Source: Ruminococcus flavefaciens
GTDB lineage: Bacteria; Bacillota; Clostridia; Oscillospirales; Ruminococcaceae
NCBI GenBank assembly: GCA_002373775.1
Contig: DFJW01000083.1
Span: forward strand, 2,603-66,602
Reading direction: 5' to 3'
DNA length: 64,000 nucleotides
The notes under the pieces are model-generated. The model saw only the letters and a program-made list of their open reading frames with translations. It did no database searches and was not told the origin of the DNA. How positions within the stretch are numbered: position 1 is the stretch's first letter; each line of letters starts with the position of its first letter. Both the position numbers and the translations under genes were made by a program. Positions 39,889-49,490 of the stretch are shown piece by piece.

Positions 39889-39920
39889 ATACCAGCTCTG
39901 GTCTGAGCCGGAGCTGGTAT
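39889..39920 (-). terminator. Terminator of the ECF sigma / anti-sigma operon
   Basis: ATACCAGCTC / GAGCTGGTAT stem, followed on the minus strand by T5. Confidence 0.8.
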
Positions 39921-39953
39921 ACTCAGTTTTTTATGTGAAACGAGGAACGATCA

Positions 39954-41963
39954 TCAGTATTCTGATATTTCAAAGCTGCTTATCTTCCAGCCTTCAGGAT
40001 CTCTGGTGCATGTGATCTCGATGTCCTTCATAGAAGAATCTGTATTCGCAGTTTCTTCAGAAACTATTACTACTGCCTTTGCTTTGAATGAGCCTGCTGT
40101 GCTGTCGCTTATCTCTATATCTGTAGCTGTAAGCGCCATCTGCTGATACTGTGATGTTAGGATATCTGTGTAAAGTACTCCGCTGTGCATTATATAGTGA
40201 CCAAGCAGATCCTTATCAACAGTTGCACCGCTTTCATATGCCGTCATATCGCTGCCTATAAGATCAGGGAACATGTCATTGATACACCCTTCTTCTGCAA
40301 AAGTGTATATATCTGCTTTAATCGCGTCTATATCAGTGTACTCTGAATTAACGGCAGGGTAATAAGTGACATCATATGAATCCTCTGCATCAGAAACATG
40401 ATACTCTATAGCTTTATCCTTGTCTGATCTTATCGCTCTTTTATTGTTTCTTGCATAATCGATAAACTTGCTGTTGTATGTCAGATAGTTTCCCAAAAGC
40501 GAACCGGCTACGTTATCAGATGCTTCAATATAGAAATTGTCAACTCTCCACTCGCCTGATTCGTCCATTTTAAGGATAAAATCAGCATATCCCGATACGG
40601 AATTTCCGGTTTCTATCCACTCGCCTGCACTTAGCATATCATCGCCCATTCTGACTGCGCCGATACCGTTGCCGGTCGAAGGATAATATCCTGATCCGTA
40701 CATATCATCTACCAGACAATAGAGATTTCCGTTCTCTTCGATAAAGCGCGGCCGATCTCCGTGCAGCGCAGCATCCACTCCATAGAATGAATACATATTA
40801 TCTGTCATCGCGCTATTGATGTAATTATCCAGATCCTCTATTGAAGTATATCTGTCGTCGATACTTCTGTAGTAGCGATACTCTTCATCACCATCTATGC
40901 CGGAATATGTTTTGGTTATAACATCCGTTTCATCAACGTTCATTGTGCATGCAAATACCAGGTTGTACGCATCAAGGAAACGCTCTGTTGCCAGATATGC
41001 CGTTCTCAGATCAGTATTCTCTGTTCCGTCTTCATTTACAAGTATGTCGTTGGCTTCTGATATCCTGAGCGCACCGTCTTCTCCAGCCACTGCGGTAAGA
41101 GTCAGGCTGTGCTTCTGTCCGTCCAGACCGATATAGTATCTCTGGAACTCATAGCTGTTGCCATCCGGCATGTAAACTGATATGGGCTCATCGGTCCATT
41201 CTCCAAAGTAACCGGCTATCTGCTCTGTATCACAGTATATCGCTCCGTCGTGCATTACAAAGTGACCGTCCGGATAATCATCCTCTGCACCCGTGAATTC
41301 TGTTCCGAAGCTCTTTCCGTACTGTGATTCAAAGTAGTCCTCTGTTACAGTTGAAAGGAAGTACGCTCTCATTTCGTCAAGGTCAGAGAAACGACTGTCA
41401 TCAAGGCGGAAGAATCTGAGCGTCTCCCATGTGATAACATCGTCAGGATCATTTGTGCTGGTCACGTCATTGCGCACGATACTTTCAAGCTCAATGAACC
41501 GCTCATACAGATGCTCAGCCGTCGTATTTACATCGGCATCCGTCTGTGCTTCTGTAGGTGTCTCGGCAGCCTCAGTACTCTCCTCTGAAACAGCTTCTGT
41601 ACTCTCGGCAGCTGTACTTTCTTCTTCCGATGTTATCTCACTCATCACCTTATCGTGATGGTTGTGCGAAAACTTTCCTCTGAGCTTATATCCTCCGAAT
41701 ATACCTCCGCCTACTACTGCTAATGCAGCTGCAAATGCGGCACAACGCTTCCATACGGGACGCCTGTATATCTCTACTCCCTTTACTTCATCACTATGTG
41801 ATGCAAGGTCAGTCTCCTGAATATTATCTGAATTATATTTCTTTTCACTCATAGCGAACAGCCTCTCTTTCTCTGCATCTGAAAGTGCAGGAAATTCCTT
41901 TGAAATCTCTTCAACCATATTGTCATCAGTACCATTAAAAAGGTCATTTAATTTGTTATTCAT
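39954..41963 (-). CDS. Membrane anti-sigma-like protein with three extracellular repeats
   Basis: 669 aa. A cytoplasmic N-terminus (1-72) is followed by one transmembrane helix (about 75-93), a Glu/Ala/Thr-rich linker, then three similar extracellular modules. Each contains a pattern like DDRYTSIEDLDNYINSAMT; the other two read DDSRFSDLDEMRAYFLSTVT and NSEYTDIDAIKADIYTFA. The modules recall the IseA-type inhibitor fold of wall DL-endopeptidases, at low confidence. It lies 12 bp after an ECF sigma gene, so an anti-sigma or sensor role is likely. Start after GAGGAGGG. Confidence 0.65.
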   Translation of the reverse strand: MNNKLNDLFNGTDDNMVEEISKEFPALSDAEKERLFAMSEKKYNSDNIQETDLASHSDEVKGVEIYRRPVWKRCAAFAAALAVVGGGIFGGYKLRGKFSHNHHDKVMSEITSEEESTAAESTEAVSEESTEAAETPTEAQTDADVNTTAEHLYERFIELESIVRNDVTSTNDPDDVITWETLRFFRLDDSRFSDLDEMRAYFLSTVTEDYFESQYGKSFGTEFTGAEDDYPDGHFVMHDGAIYCDTEQIAGYFGEWTDEPISVYMPDGNSYEFQRYYIGLDGQKHSLTLTAVAGEDGALRISEANDILVNEDGTENTDLRTAYLATERFLDAYNLVFACTMNVDETDVITKTYSGIDGDEEYRYYRSIDDRYTSIEDLDNYINSAMTDNMYSFYGVDAALHGDRPRFIEENGNLYCLVDDMYGSGYYPSTGNGIGAVRMGDDMLSAGEWIETGNSVSGYADFILKMDESGEWRVDNFYIEASDNVAGSLLGNYLTYNSKFIDYARNNKRAIRSDKDKAIEYHVSDAEDSYDVTYYPAVNSEYTDIDAIKADIYTFAEEGCINDMFPDLIGSDMTAYESGATVDKDLLGHYIMHSGVLYTDILTSQYQQMALTATDIEISDSTAGSFKAKAVVIVSEETANTDSSMKDIEITCTRDPEGWKISSFEISEY

Positions 41964-41975
41964 ACGCTACCCTCC

Positions 41976-42542
41976 TCAGAGACTAATGCCAACTTCAGTA
42001 AGCATAACTCTCAGTTTTTCTCGTGCTCTGCTGCTTCGTTTCTGCACAGCTCCGGCTGTCATGGATATGGAACTTGCGATCTCACTGGCAGTACGGTTAT
42101 AGAAGAATTGCTGCATTATTATTGTCGAATCAGGTTCTCCAAGTTCCTTTACCTTATCAAGCAGGATGCGTCTGCGCTCTGATCTCTCAGCTTGCTCTTC
42201 GATGTTTTCTTCAGAACTTATCTCCCGCACGTTATCGTCATCTATTGAGATCGTCTCACGGTTAGATGAGGATATCTTTCTGTAGGCATCAATAGCCGTC
42301 CTTTTTGCTATAACGCTTATCAAGCCTTTCAGATCTCCTTTATGAAGTTCTGTTCTGTCAAGAGTTCTGTATACTGATGCGAATATGTCACTCACACATT
42401 CTTCGATGTCCTCTCTGCTGCCGCAGCAGCGAAGTTTATTGACTGCAATGGCGTAAACATATCCGCAGTATTCATCAAATAACGCACGATGCGCACGCAC
42501 TTTTGATTCTGCAACTAATGATTTGAACTCACTGTCGGTCAT
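41976..42542 (-). CDS. ECF-type RNA polymerase sigma factor
   Basis: The 188-aa protein has region 2 (HRALFDEYCGYVYAIAVNKL, EDIEECVSDIFASVYRTL) and region 4 with a helix-turn-helix (NRTASEIASSISMTAGAVQKRSSR). It directs transcription of a small stress regulon. Start after GAGGAGGG. Paired with the downstream membrane protein, the usual sigma/anti-sigma arrangement. Confidence 0.88.
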   Translation of the reverse strand: MTDSEFKSLVAESKVRAHRALFDEYCGYVYAIAVNKLRCCGSREDIEECVSDIFASVYRTLDRTELHKGDLKGLISVIAKRTAIDAYRKISSSNRETISIDDDNVREISSEENIEEQAERSERRRILLDKVKELGEPDSTIIMQQFFYNRTASEIASSISMTAGAVQKRSSRAREKLRVMLTEVGISL

Positions 42543-42638
42543 TTTTCATCCCTCCTCTGAGTAGCTTCAGCGATCGCTTTCATATATTACTATCGCAAGT
42601 ACTGATGACATTCAGACAGAATTTTTTGATTTATTCAA

Positions 42639-42675
42639 AAAAAGCACTGCCGGAGACTGATCGGCAGTGCTTTTT
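42639..42675. terminator. Terminator after the SPFH gene
   Basis: 14-bp perfect stem (42639-42652 with 42662-42675) rich in A and T at the base; works in both directions. Confidence 0.85.
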
Positions 42676-42682
42676 CGGTATA

Positions 42683-43654
42683 TCAGTTATTACTATTGTT
42701 TTCAAGGACTGCCTTCAGACCTGTTGCAAGACCTGCAAGTCCCTGTATCTCACTCGGGATGATGATCTTTGTTGCCTGTCCGTCAGCCGCTTTAGCAAAG
42801 GACTCAAGAGACTTGAGCTGGATGACCTTTTCGCTCGGATTAGCATTATTGAGCTTTACAAGGCTCTCTGCAAGTGCCTGCTGTACCATTTCGATAGCCT
42901 TGGCTTCACCGGTAGCTTCAAGTATCTTCTGCTCTCTTACTGCATCAGCTTTGAGGATGAGTGCCTGCTTCTGAGCTTCAGCTTCAAGTATCTGTGCCTC
43001 TTTCTTTGCCTGAGCTCTGAGGATCTGTGACTCTTTTTCACCTTCAGCTACAAGTATCTGAGACTTCTTATCACCCTCTGCCTGGAGTATCTTCTCACGA
43101 CGCTCACGCTCAGCCTTCATCTGCTTCTCCATGGCATCCTGTATCTCACGCGGAGGAAGGATGTTCTTCAGCTCAACTCGGTTCACCTTGATGCCCCACC
43201 TGTCAGTTGCCTGATCAAGTATTGATGTGATCTTTGTGTTGATAACATCACGGGAAGTAAGTGTTGCATCAAGTTCCATTTCACCGATTATATTACGGAG
43301 TGTTGTAGCCGAGAGGTTCTCGATCGCTGCGAGCGGTCTCTCAACACCGTAGATATACTGCTTGGCATCTGTTACCTGATAGAATACTACTGTATCTATC
43401 TGCATTGTAACGTTATCCTTGGTGATAACAGGCTGCGGTTTGAAATCCACGACCTTTTCCTTCAGTGATACCTTGCCGGCAATACGATCAACGAACGGCC
43501 ACAAGAAATGGATACCCGTCTCCCACTCTGCGTGGAATGAACCGAAACGCTCAATAACAAATACATGTGCCTGCGGTACTATCCTGAAACATCTGATAAA
43601 AACTATGATCAGAAATATAAGAACGCAAGCAAGAACTATACTAAAAAAATCCAT
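42683..43654 (-). CDS. SPFH/Band 7 membrane protein (stomatin/QmcA type)
   Basis: 323 aa. One N-terminal membrane helix (IVLACVLIFLIIVFI) is followed by the Band 7 domain (IVPQAHVFVIERFGSFH, ITKDNVTMQIDTVVFYQV, LPPREIQDAMEKQMKAERERR). A long Glu/Lys/Ala coiled coil follows. Such proteins form membrane scaffolds. Start after AGGAGG. It is cotranscribed with the NfeD gene, the normal partner. Confidence 0.9.
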   Translation of the reverse strand: MDFFSIVLACVLIFLIIVFIRCFRIVPQAHVFVIERFGSFHAEWETGIHFLWPFVDRIAGKVSLKEKVVDFKPQPVITKDNVTMQIDTVVFYQVTDAKQYIYGVERPLAAIENLSATTLRNIIGEMELDATLTSRDVINTKITSILDQATDRWGIKVNRVELKNILPPREIQDAMEKQMKAERERREKILQAEGDKKSQILVAEGEKESQILRAQAKKEAQILEAEAQKQALILKADAVREQKILEATGEAKAIEMVQQALAESLVKLNNANPSEKVIQLKSLESFAKAADGQATKIIIPSEIQGLAGLATGLKAVLENNSNN

Positions 43655-43679
43655 GGCAGTTACCTCCTAAAAATATTGG

Positions 43680-44120
43680 TCAATCTTCGTGTACCAGCGT
43701 CACTTCAAGCGTAGCGCCGCCGACTTTGTTTACTGTTACGATACTTCCTACGGGTAAGATCTCGCCTTTTACAGCAGGTACGGCACTCCAATCAACCCCT
43801 TTAAGAGTAACGCGCCCTGTGCCTTTATTCTCATCAATCTGCTCTATCACCGTCGCCTTCTGTCCTACATCGAGTTCAGAATTGGTAGAGACATAACCTT
43901 TATTCCGTAATTTTTTGATAAACGGAAATGTTACAGCAAGGAAAAAACCGGAAGCGATTATAAATATGACGAGCTGCTCAAGGAGCGATGATTCAAAGAA
44001 ATAAGTAAACAGCAATGTCACGAACGCTCCTGCCGCAAGCCATATTGATACCAGCTGTACAGTTGCTATCTCAGCTATAACAAACAGAACAAATGCACAT
44101 GCCCAGAACAATACCTCCAC
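43680..44120 (-). CDS. NfeD-like membrane protein
   Basis: 146 aa. Four hydrophobic helices precede a C-terminal OB-type NfeD domain (GQKATVIEQIDENKGTGRVTLKGVDWSA). The GTG start is chosen because AAAGGGGG lies 7 nt upstream; an ATG six codons earlier has no ribosome site. NfeD/SPFH pairs act in membrane organisation. Confidence 0.85.
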   Translation of the reverse strand: MEVLFWACAFVLFVIAEIATVQLVSIWLAAGAFVTLLFTYFFESSLLEQLVIFIIASGFFLAVTFPFIKKLRNKGYVSTNSELDVGQKATVIEQIDENKGTGRVTLKGVDWSAVPAVKGEILPVGSIVTVNKVGGATLEVTLVHED

Positions 44121-44239
44121 GGAAAGTCCCCCTTTCATCAGTATTTGTAGAATCCCTACACTCGCATTATAACATAAATGATATGAAATATCAATAGTTT
44201 ATTGTGCAATTTCATCATTTTGTCATAATTATGTCAATA

Positions 44240-45361
44240 TCATGTTTTCATGAGTTCTGATGCGGTCATAAGATATGGAGCTATTCCTTTTCCGTCATTG
44301 TATGTCATCTTTTCACTCAGATAATATCGTACTGAGCCGTCACGGTCACCACCGAGTCCGGCTGTAAGACATATGTTTCTCATTATCGGCACTCTGCTGC
44401 TTTCAAATGTTATGAAGTCATCTGTAACCGCCGAGAACGCCTTTTCCCCTGCTTCTTTCAGGCTGTTCCCTGTTATGCCGAGCCTGTAGGACTTAATGGC
44501 AGCATAGGCTGCAAGCAGCGTCCCGCTCGTTTCAGGATAATTACCGGATATTTCCCGGTGCAGCGGAAGCTGATACAGCATACCGCTGTCATCTGCTGTT
44601 CTGAAAACTGCTTCAAGCAGTCCTCCAAGCATATCACTTATCAAACTGCTGTCCGGCACTATCTCAGCCATATCGGCAAGAGCTGCACAGAACCAGCCTA
44701 TCGAACGCAGCCAGAACTCATGTGAGAGCCCGGTCACTCTATCTGCCCATGTAGAATCTCTCTTTTCATCGTAGCCGTGATAGTAAAGTCCGCTGTATGT
44801 GTCATACATTATTTCGTGTACATTTCGCAGCTGAAAACGTACATCATCTTTCAGTTTCAGATCATCTGTCATCTGTGCATATTCTGCTATAAACGGAAGC
44901 GCCATGTATATCCCGTCAAGCCATATCTGGTAAGGATATACCGCTTTATGCCAGAAATTTCCGCATTCAAGCCGCGGCTGTGAAGTCACCTGCTCCATTA
45001 GTTTGTCTATGGCATTCATGTACTTGGCGCTTCCGGTCTTTCTGTATAATGCCAGAAGATTCTTTCCGCCGTTTATATTGTCAAGATTATAGTCTTCGAT
45101 CTTCATTGTCGGGATGCTGCCGTCTGATGTTATGTAATGATCTGTAAATCTTTCAGCATAACTGTAAAGCCGCTCGTCATCCATAACTTCATCGAGCATA
45201 AGCATTGCGCGTATCATGCAAGCATCTATGTAATTCCATTTAGGCTGCTTTCCATAGATAATGCTTTCCCTGTTCCATCCAGGTGAATCCGGTGATGAGG
45301 GCAGCACCAGATTTTCCAAGTATGCCTGTACATTCTTTGCATACTGAATAGTGTGTGTCAT
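44240..45361 (-). CDS. Unsaturated glucuronyl/rhamnogalacturonyl hydrolase, GH88/GH105 type
   Basis: The 373-aa alpha/alpha-barrel enzyme has YPYQIWLDGIYMALPF (catalytic Asp), WNYIDACMI and FWLRSIGWFCAALADM. These enzymes remove unsaturated uronic acids from pectin fragments left by polysaccharide lyases. No signal peptide is seen, so it acts in the cytoplasm after import. The start MTHTIQY overlaps the permease stop by ATGA, with GGGAGG upstream. Confidence 0.82.
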   Translation of the reverse strand: MTHTIQYAKNVQAYLENLVLPSSPDSPGWNRESIIYGKQPKWNYIDACMIRAMLMLDEVMDDERLYSYAERFTDHYITSDGSIPTMKIEDYNLDNINGGKNLLALYRKTGSAKYMNAIDKLMEQVTSQPRLECGNFWHKAVYPYQIWLDGIYMALPFIAEYAQMTDDLKLKDDVRFQLRNVHEIMYDTYSGLYYHGYDEKRDSTWADRVTGLSHEFWLRSIGWFCAALADMAEIVPDSSLISDMLGGLLEAVFRTADDSGMLYQLPLHREISGNYPETSGTLLAAYAAIKSYRLGITGNSLKEAGEKAFSAVTDDFITFESSRVPIMRNICLTAGLGGDRDGSVRYYLSEKMTYNDGKGIAPYLMTASELMKT

Positions 45362-46185
45362 CCTGTCAGTCCTCCCGCAGTTATACCGCTGACAAATTTT
45401 TTCTGTGCAAGTGCAAATACCGTTACCGACGGTATCAGTCCTATGACCGACATCGCTATGATCTTGCACTGCTCATAACCCTGACCTGTACTGTCTACTG
45501 ACAGTCTCAAAGCCATTGAGAGTGGGTATTTGCTGACCGTCTGTACCATTATCAGCGGACCGAGAAAATCATTCATGGTCCACAGGAATGTGAATACAGC
45601 GATCGATATTATTGCTGGTCGTATGCACGGGACGAGTACATAAACAAGCGTTTTTACTGCTCCGCAGCCGTCGATACGGGCTGCTTCGTCAAATTCTTTT
45701 GGTACGCCTTTGAAAAACTGGATAAGTATAAATACGAACATCCCCTCACTGGCAAACAATGCCGGAACTGTAAGAGGTATGTATGTATCAAGCATCCCAA
45801 GTTTTCCCCAGAGCAGATACATCGGCATTATAGTCACTATCGCCGGCATAAACATACTGCCGATAAGCATCCCTAAAAAGAACCTCCGGAAAGGAAAATC
45901 AAACCGCGCAAAGCCATATGCCACAAGCACGGATGATGCAACAGCAAACACTGTCTTAGGAACGATTATCATCAGAGTGTTAAGAAAATAGTGCCCCATC
46001 GTATATGGTGTCACTGTTTCCCATGCACTCTTGTAAACACTTACATCCAAGCGATCCGGCATGAACCATACCGATGAGAATATCTCCCTGTTGGTCTTGA
46101 ATGAGGCACCGATGAGCCAGAGCATCGGATAAAGCATTATTACAGCTATCAGTACCAATAAAGTATAAGCTATCATCCTCTTCAT
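45358..46185 (-). CDS. ABC sugar transporter permease (MalG type)
   Basis: The 275-aa, six-helix CUT1 permease has the EAA loop EFDEAARIDGCGAVKTLVYVLVP. Start MKRMIAY after GGAGG, with ATGA overlap to the upstream permease and to the hydrolase. Imports the substrate captured by the lipoprotein at 47078. Confidence 0.9.
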   Translation of the reverse strand: MKRMIAYTLLVLIAVIMLYPMLWLIGASFKTNREIFSSVWFMPDRLDVSVYKSAWETVTPYTMGHYFLNTLMIIVPKTVFAVASSVLVAYGFARFDFPFRRFFLGMLIGSMFMPAIVTIMPMYLLWGKLGMLDTYIPLTVPALFASEGMFVFILIQFFKGVPKEFDEAARIDGCGAVKTLVYVLVPCIRPAIISIAVFTFLWTMNDFLGPLIMVQTVSKYPLSMALRLSVDSTGQGYEQCKIIAMSVIGLIPSVTVFALAQKKFVSGITAGGLTG

Positions 46186-47081
46186 TTCTGCCGCCTCCGT
46201 GATATGCTGCGTATGACATACATCAGGGCGATCATTGCACCGATAATGACAAATAATACCCATGAGACAGCATTTGCATAGCCTGCGTTCATGTCATGAT
46301 AACGGAACATTTCATCGTATATCAGCATTCCTAATGTGTATGTGCTGCGAAGAGGGCCTCCTCCTGTCAGCATGTACGGTGCATTGAATTCCTGCATAGC
46401 TGATATGCTTTGCAGTACAAGATTAATAAAAATTACACCTTTAAGCTGCGGAAGAGTAATGTAAATGAAGCTCCTTATGCTGCCGCTTCCGTCAACACGG
46501 GCTGCTTCATACAGCTCTTTCGGGATATCCCTGAGGGCTGTCAGGAATATTATCATGGTCGATCCGAACTCCCAGAGCCGGAGAAGGATTATTGTGAAAA
46601 GTGCCCGCTGAGGATCACCGAACCAGCCCACAGGATCAAGCCCTGCCTTGCCGAGCAGCTGATTCACAAGTCCTTCTGATGCAAATAGATACTGCCACAT
46701 TATTACCACTGACAGATTAGCCCCAAGTATGGACGGGATATAAAACGCAGTTCTGAATACGCCTATCCCGCGCAGTTCCATATTGAGGATCAGTGCTGTC
46801 ATAAGCGATACTATCAGTTTTAACGGTACAAGTATAACAGTATACTTTAATGTGACTGTGAATGCTTTCCGGAAATTCCTGTCATGGAGCATGCCGCGGT
46901 AATTGTCAGTTCCGATGAATTCAGGCGGACGTATACCGTCATATTCTGTCATGCCAAGAATAAATGAGCATATGAACGGATACACGACAAATACAGCCAG
47001 ACCTATGATAAACGGAGATATCAGCAGAAGCCCGGTATATCTGCTCACTCCGACAGGATTCCGGCAGATGTGTTTTTTCAT
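46182..47081 (-). CDS. ABC sugar transporter permease (MalF type)
   Basis: The 299-aa permease has EAA loop KELYEAARVDGSGSIRSFIYITLP and N-terminal GLLLISPFIIGLAVFVVYPF. It overlaps its neighbours by 4 bp on both sides. A basic C-terminus (RSISRRRQK) faces the cytoplasm. Confidence 0.9.
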   Translation of the reverse strand: MKKHICRNPVGVSRYTGLLLISPFIIGLAVFVVYPFICSFILGMTEYDGIRPPEFIGTDNYRGMLHDRNFRKAFTVTLKYTVILVPLKLIVSLMTALILNMELRGIGVFRTAFYIPSILGANLSVVIMWQYLFASEGLVNQLLGKAGLDPVGWFGDPQRALFTIILLRLWEFGSTMIIFLTALRDIPKELYEAARVDGSGSIRSFIYITLPQLKGVIFINLVLQSISAMQEFNAPYMLTGGGPLRSTYTLGMLIYDEMFRYHDMNAGYANAVSWVLFVIIGAMIALMYVIRSISRRRQK

Positions 47082-48388
47082 TTTTTAAGTTTCTCCAGAT
47101 ATGTTGTTACCGAGTCGTACATTTCTTCGGCAGCAGCTGCTGTGTCCGCAGTTCCGTATGATACGGATTCTATAGCCGAATTGTAGTACTCCTTCATTCG
47201 CGGTAATTCCATATAAGGACTGATAGTTACGGTATCGATGCTTTCAAGCATCTCATCATTGTCATGTGCAAGCCCTGTCAGAAGCCCCTTGCTTTCAAGA
47301 CTCTCCTCTGCATACGCTGAAGCAGGGATCCCTCTTGTCGTACCAAGCAGGACTGCACATTCACTGTCATTGAGCAGAAAATTGATAAATGCTGCTGCCT
47401 CATCAGGGTAAGATGTGTTTGCTGAAACAGCGTATAGCATCGACGGTTTTACCATCCATCCTCCGGTATTACCGTTTCCGTCCGTCAGGAACGGTCCGGC
47501 TTCAAGCACACCATCCGGCAGTACGGATTCATATTTTCCGACCGAACTTCCCCATTCAAGCACTCCTGCAACTTTGCCGTCAATAAACTCAGGTGACTGA
47601 TAAAGAGCCGCATTGCCGTCTTCATCCGTCCGGGTGCGTATAGTTCGGATAACATGACCGTCTTCGATGGTCTTATAAAAGTCAAGTGCCATTTTTATGT
47701 CATCGGCGCTGAAGCCTAACTCGCCGTCCATGGTGATGAATTCTTTTCCTGTCATCTGCTGCACATAAACTACTGAAAGATACCACGCTGTTCCGCCGGA
47801 CTGTATATCAAGATCAAGAGGGTAAAGTCCGTTCTCGCTGAACAGACCGCCAAGTGAGAGCAGCTCATCCCATGTGCGCGGATAGCTTACACCAAGGCTT
47901 TTGTATACATCAGAATTATAGAACAGTCCTCTTCCGGAAACTGAAACTGTGACAGCGTTGAGCTTGTCTTCAACAACACCGAATGAAAGTGTCTCATCAC
48001 TGAGACCTGAAAGATCAAGCTGATCTGTAAGCTTGTTCAGATCATAAAAGCCGCTGCCGTCCGGAGACATGCTTATAAGCCAGTCATAATTGATCTGCAT
48101 CACATCAGGTTCTGTGCCTCCGCTGAGCTGAGCTGTGACCTTTTCGGTCCAGCCGTCCCAGCCTCCGTATTCAGGCACTATCTCGATATCTGGATGCTTC
48201 TCATTCCACAGGCTTATAGCCCTGAGTGTTGCATAGTGGCGGTCGTCCCCTCCCCACCATGAGAATCTCAGAGTACACTTGTCAAGTTTTCCGTCCGGCA
48301 TCACAGTCGGTCTTTCTGCGGGCTTACCGCATGCAGAGAGCAGTATCACACAGCAACATGCTGTGATCTTGGGAAAAATACTTTTCAT
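47078..48388 (-). CDS. ABC sugar-binding lipoprotein
   Basis: The 436-aa family 1 extracellular solute-binding protein has lipobox LSACGKP. Features include LRFSWWGGDDRHYATLRAI, WTEKVTAQLSGGTEPDVMQIN and the hinge-like NGNTGGWMVKPSMLYAVSANT. It is the first gene of the import operon and is expected to bind pectin-derived oligosaccharides, inferred from the GH105 neighbour. No ATPase gene is present, so a shared MsmX-type ATPase is likely. Confidence 0.88.
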   Translation of the reverse strand: MKSIFPKITACCCVILLSACGKPAERPTVMPDGKLDKCTLRFSWWGGDDRHYATLRAISLWNEKHPDIEIVPEYGGWDGWTEKVTAQLSGGTEPDVMQINYDWLISMSPDGSGFYDLNKLTDQLDLSGLSDETLSFGVVEDKLNAVTVSVSGRGLFYNSDVYKSLGVSYPRTWDELLSLGGLFSENGLYPLDLDIQSGGTAWYLSVVYVQQMTGKEFITMDGELGFSADDIKMALDFYKTIEDGHVIRTIRTRTDEDGNAALYQSPEFIDGKVAGVLEWGSSVGKYESVLPDGVLEAGPFLTDGNGNTGGWMVKPSMLYAVSANTSYPDEAAAFINFLLNDSECAVLLGTTRGIPASAYAEESLESKGLLTGLAHDNDEMLESIDTVTISPYMELPRMKEYYNSAIESVSYGTADTAAAAEEMYDSVTTYLEKLKK

Positions 48389-48421
48389 ACTCTCATTCCC
48401 TTAACGTATAATGATAGTATA

Positions 48422-48450
48422 ATTATAGCACATAATTATGAAAATAGCAA
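48422..48450 (-). promoter_or_regulatory. Promoter of the ABC importer operon
   Basis: On the minus strand -35 TTGCTA (48445-48450), 17-bp spacer, -10 TATAAT (48422-48427). A small GCAGCG/CGCTGC hairpin lies upstream at 48503-48517. Confidence 0.75.
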
Positions 48451-48607
48451 GAGACGCGCGAAAAAACTTAACGTTTCACAAGATATAGCCGTGATCAAGG
48501 GTGCAGCGTCACGCTGCTTATAGCACATATTATTGAAAATTTCAAGCAGAAAATTAAATATCATGCAAACATTCCGGCTTTCAGCTATATTAATTTCTAT
48601 CTATATC

Positions 48608-48636
48608 TTGACTTATTTAAAGATAAGTGGTAAAAT
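48608..48636 (+). promoter_or_regulatory. Promoter of the thyX operon
   Basis: -35 TTGACT (48608-48613), 17-bp spacer, -10 TAAAAT (48631-48636). Confidence 0.75.
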
Positions 48637-48676
48637 AAAGATATATGTATTTTTGTAAACTAAGGAGGCAATGAAC

Positions 48677-49471
48677 ATGCATGTTGAATTGCTCGCCCAT
48701 ACCCCTGATCCCGAAAGAATAGCTGCGACTGCCGCAAAACTCTGTTATTCAAGCAGCGATATAACATCTCTGAGAGACGGTCTGACCGAAGATAAGATCA
48801 GCAGTTTCATAGATATGCTCGTTTCTATCGGACATGAAAGCGTTATGGAACATGTCAGCTTCACTTTTGGTATCGAAGGCGTTTCAAGAGCCTGCACTCA
48901 TCAGCTCGTTCGTCACAGGATAGCTTCGTACTCACAGAAGAGCCAGCGTTATGTTAATGAAGACGGTTTCGAATTCATCACGCCCCCTTCTGTTGCTGCT
49001 ATACCTGAGGCAAAAGCTGAGTTTGACAGGATCATGGAAACTGTGACCGAGAGTTATTCAAAACTCGCTGCTATCCTTACCGATGCCAACATGAAGGCTC
49101 TCGTAAGCGAAGGCTGTGACGAAAAGACCGCATTGTCAAAGGCTAAGAAACTTGCCAATGAGGATGCAAGGTTCATTCTTCCGAATGCATGTGAAACAAA
49201 GATAGTGGTTACTATGAATGTAAGGTCACTGTTCAATTTCTTCAAACACCGCTGCTGCAATCGTGCTCAATGGGAGATAAGAGCTGTGGCGAATGAAATG
49301 CTCAGACTGTGTCTTGAAACTGCTCCGCATATTTTTGCGCATGCCGGTCCTTCATGTTTCGCAGAGGGAAAATGTCCTGAAGGCAAAATGACCTGCGGTA
49401 AAATGAATGAAGTTAAAGCCTTTTTCTCAGCTATGAGCAAAAATGCTCATGAGAATGATTATAATCAATAA
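48677..49471 (+). CDS. thyX: FAD-dependent thymidylate synthase
   Basis: The 264-aa protein has the ThyX signature region RHRIASYSQKSQRYV, MEHVSFTFGIEGVSRAC, and NFFKHRCCNRAQWEIR. It methylates dUMP using methylene-tetrahydrofolate and FAD. The ATG at 48677 has the better spacing (8 nt) from AGGAGG than the one at 48671. The downstream 5-FTHF cyclo-ligase also serves folate metabolism. Confidence 0.92.
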   Translation: MHVELLAHTPDPERIAATAAKLCYSSSDITSLRDGLTEDKISSFIDMLVSIGHESVMEHVSFTFGIEGVSRACTHQLVRHRIASYSQKSQRYVNEDGFEFITPPSVAAIPEAKAEFDRIMETVTESYSKLAAILTDANMKALVSEGCDEKTALSKAKKLANEDARFILPNACETKIVVTMNVRSLFNFFKHRCCNRAQWEIRAVANEMLRLCLETAPHIFAHAGPSCFAEGKCPEGKMTCGKMNEVKAFFSAMSKNAHENDYNQ

Positions 49472-49490
49472 TATAAGGAATGATAAAAGT

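Noticed and set aside
48503..48517. Small GC hairpin considered as a riboswitch or terminator
   Set aside because: Only a 6-bp stem with 3-nt loop, no T run and no recognisable riboswitch motifs in the region.
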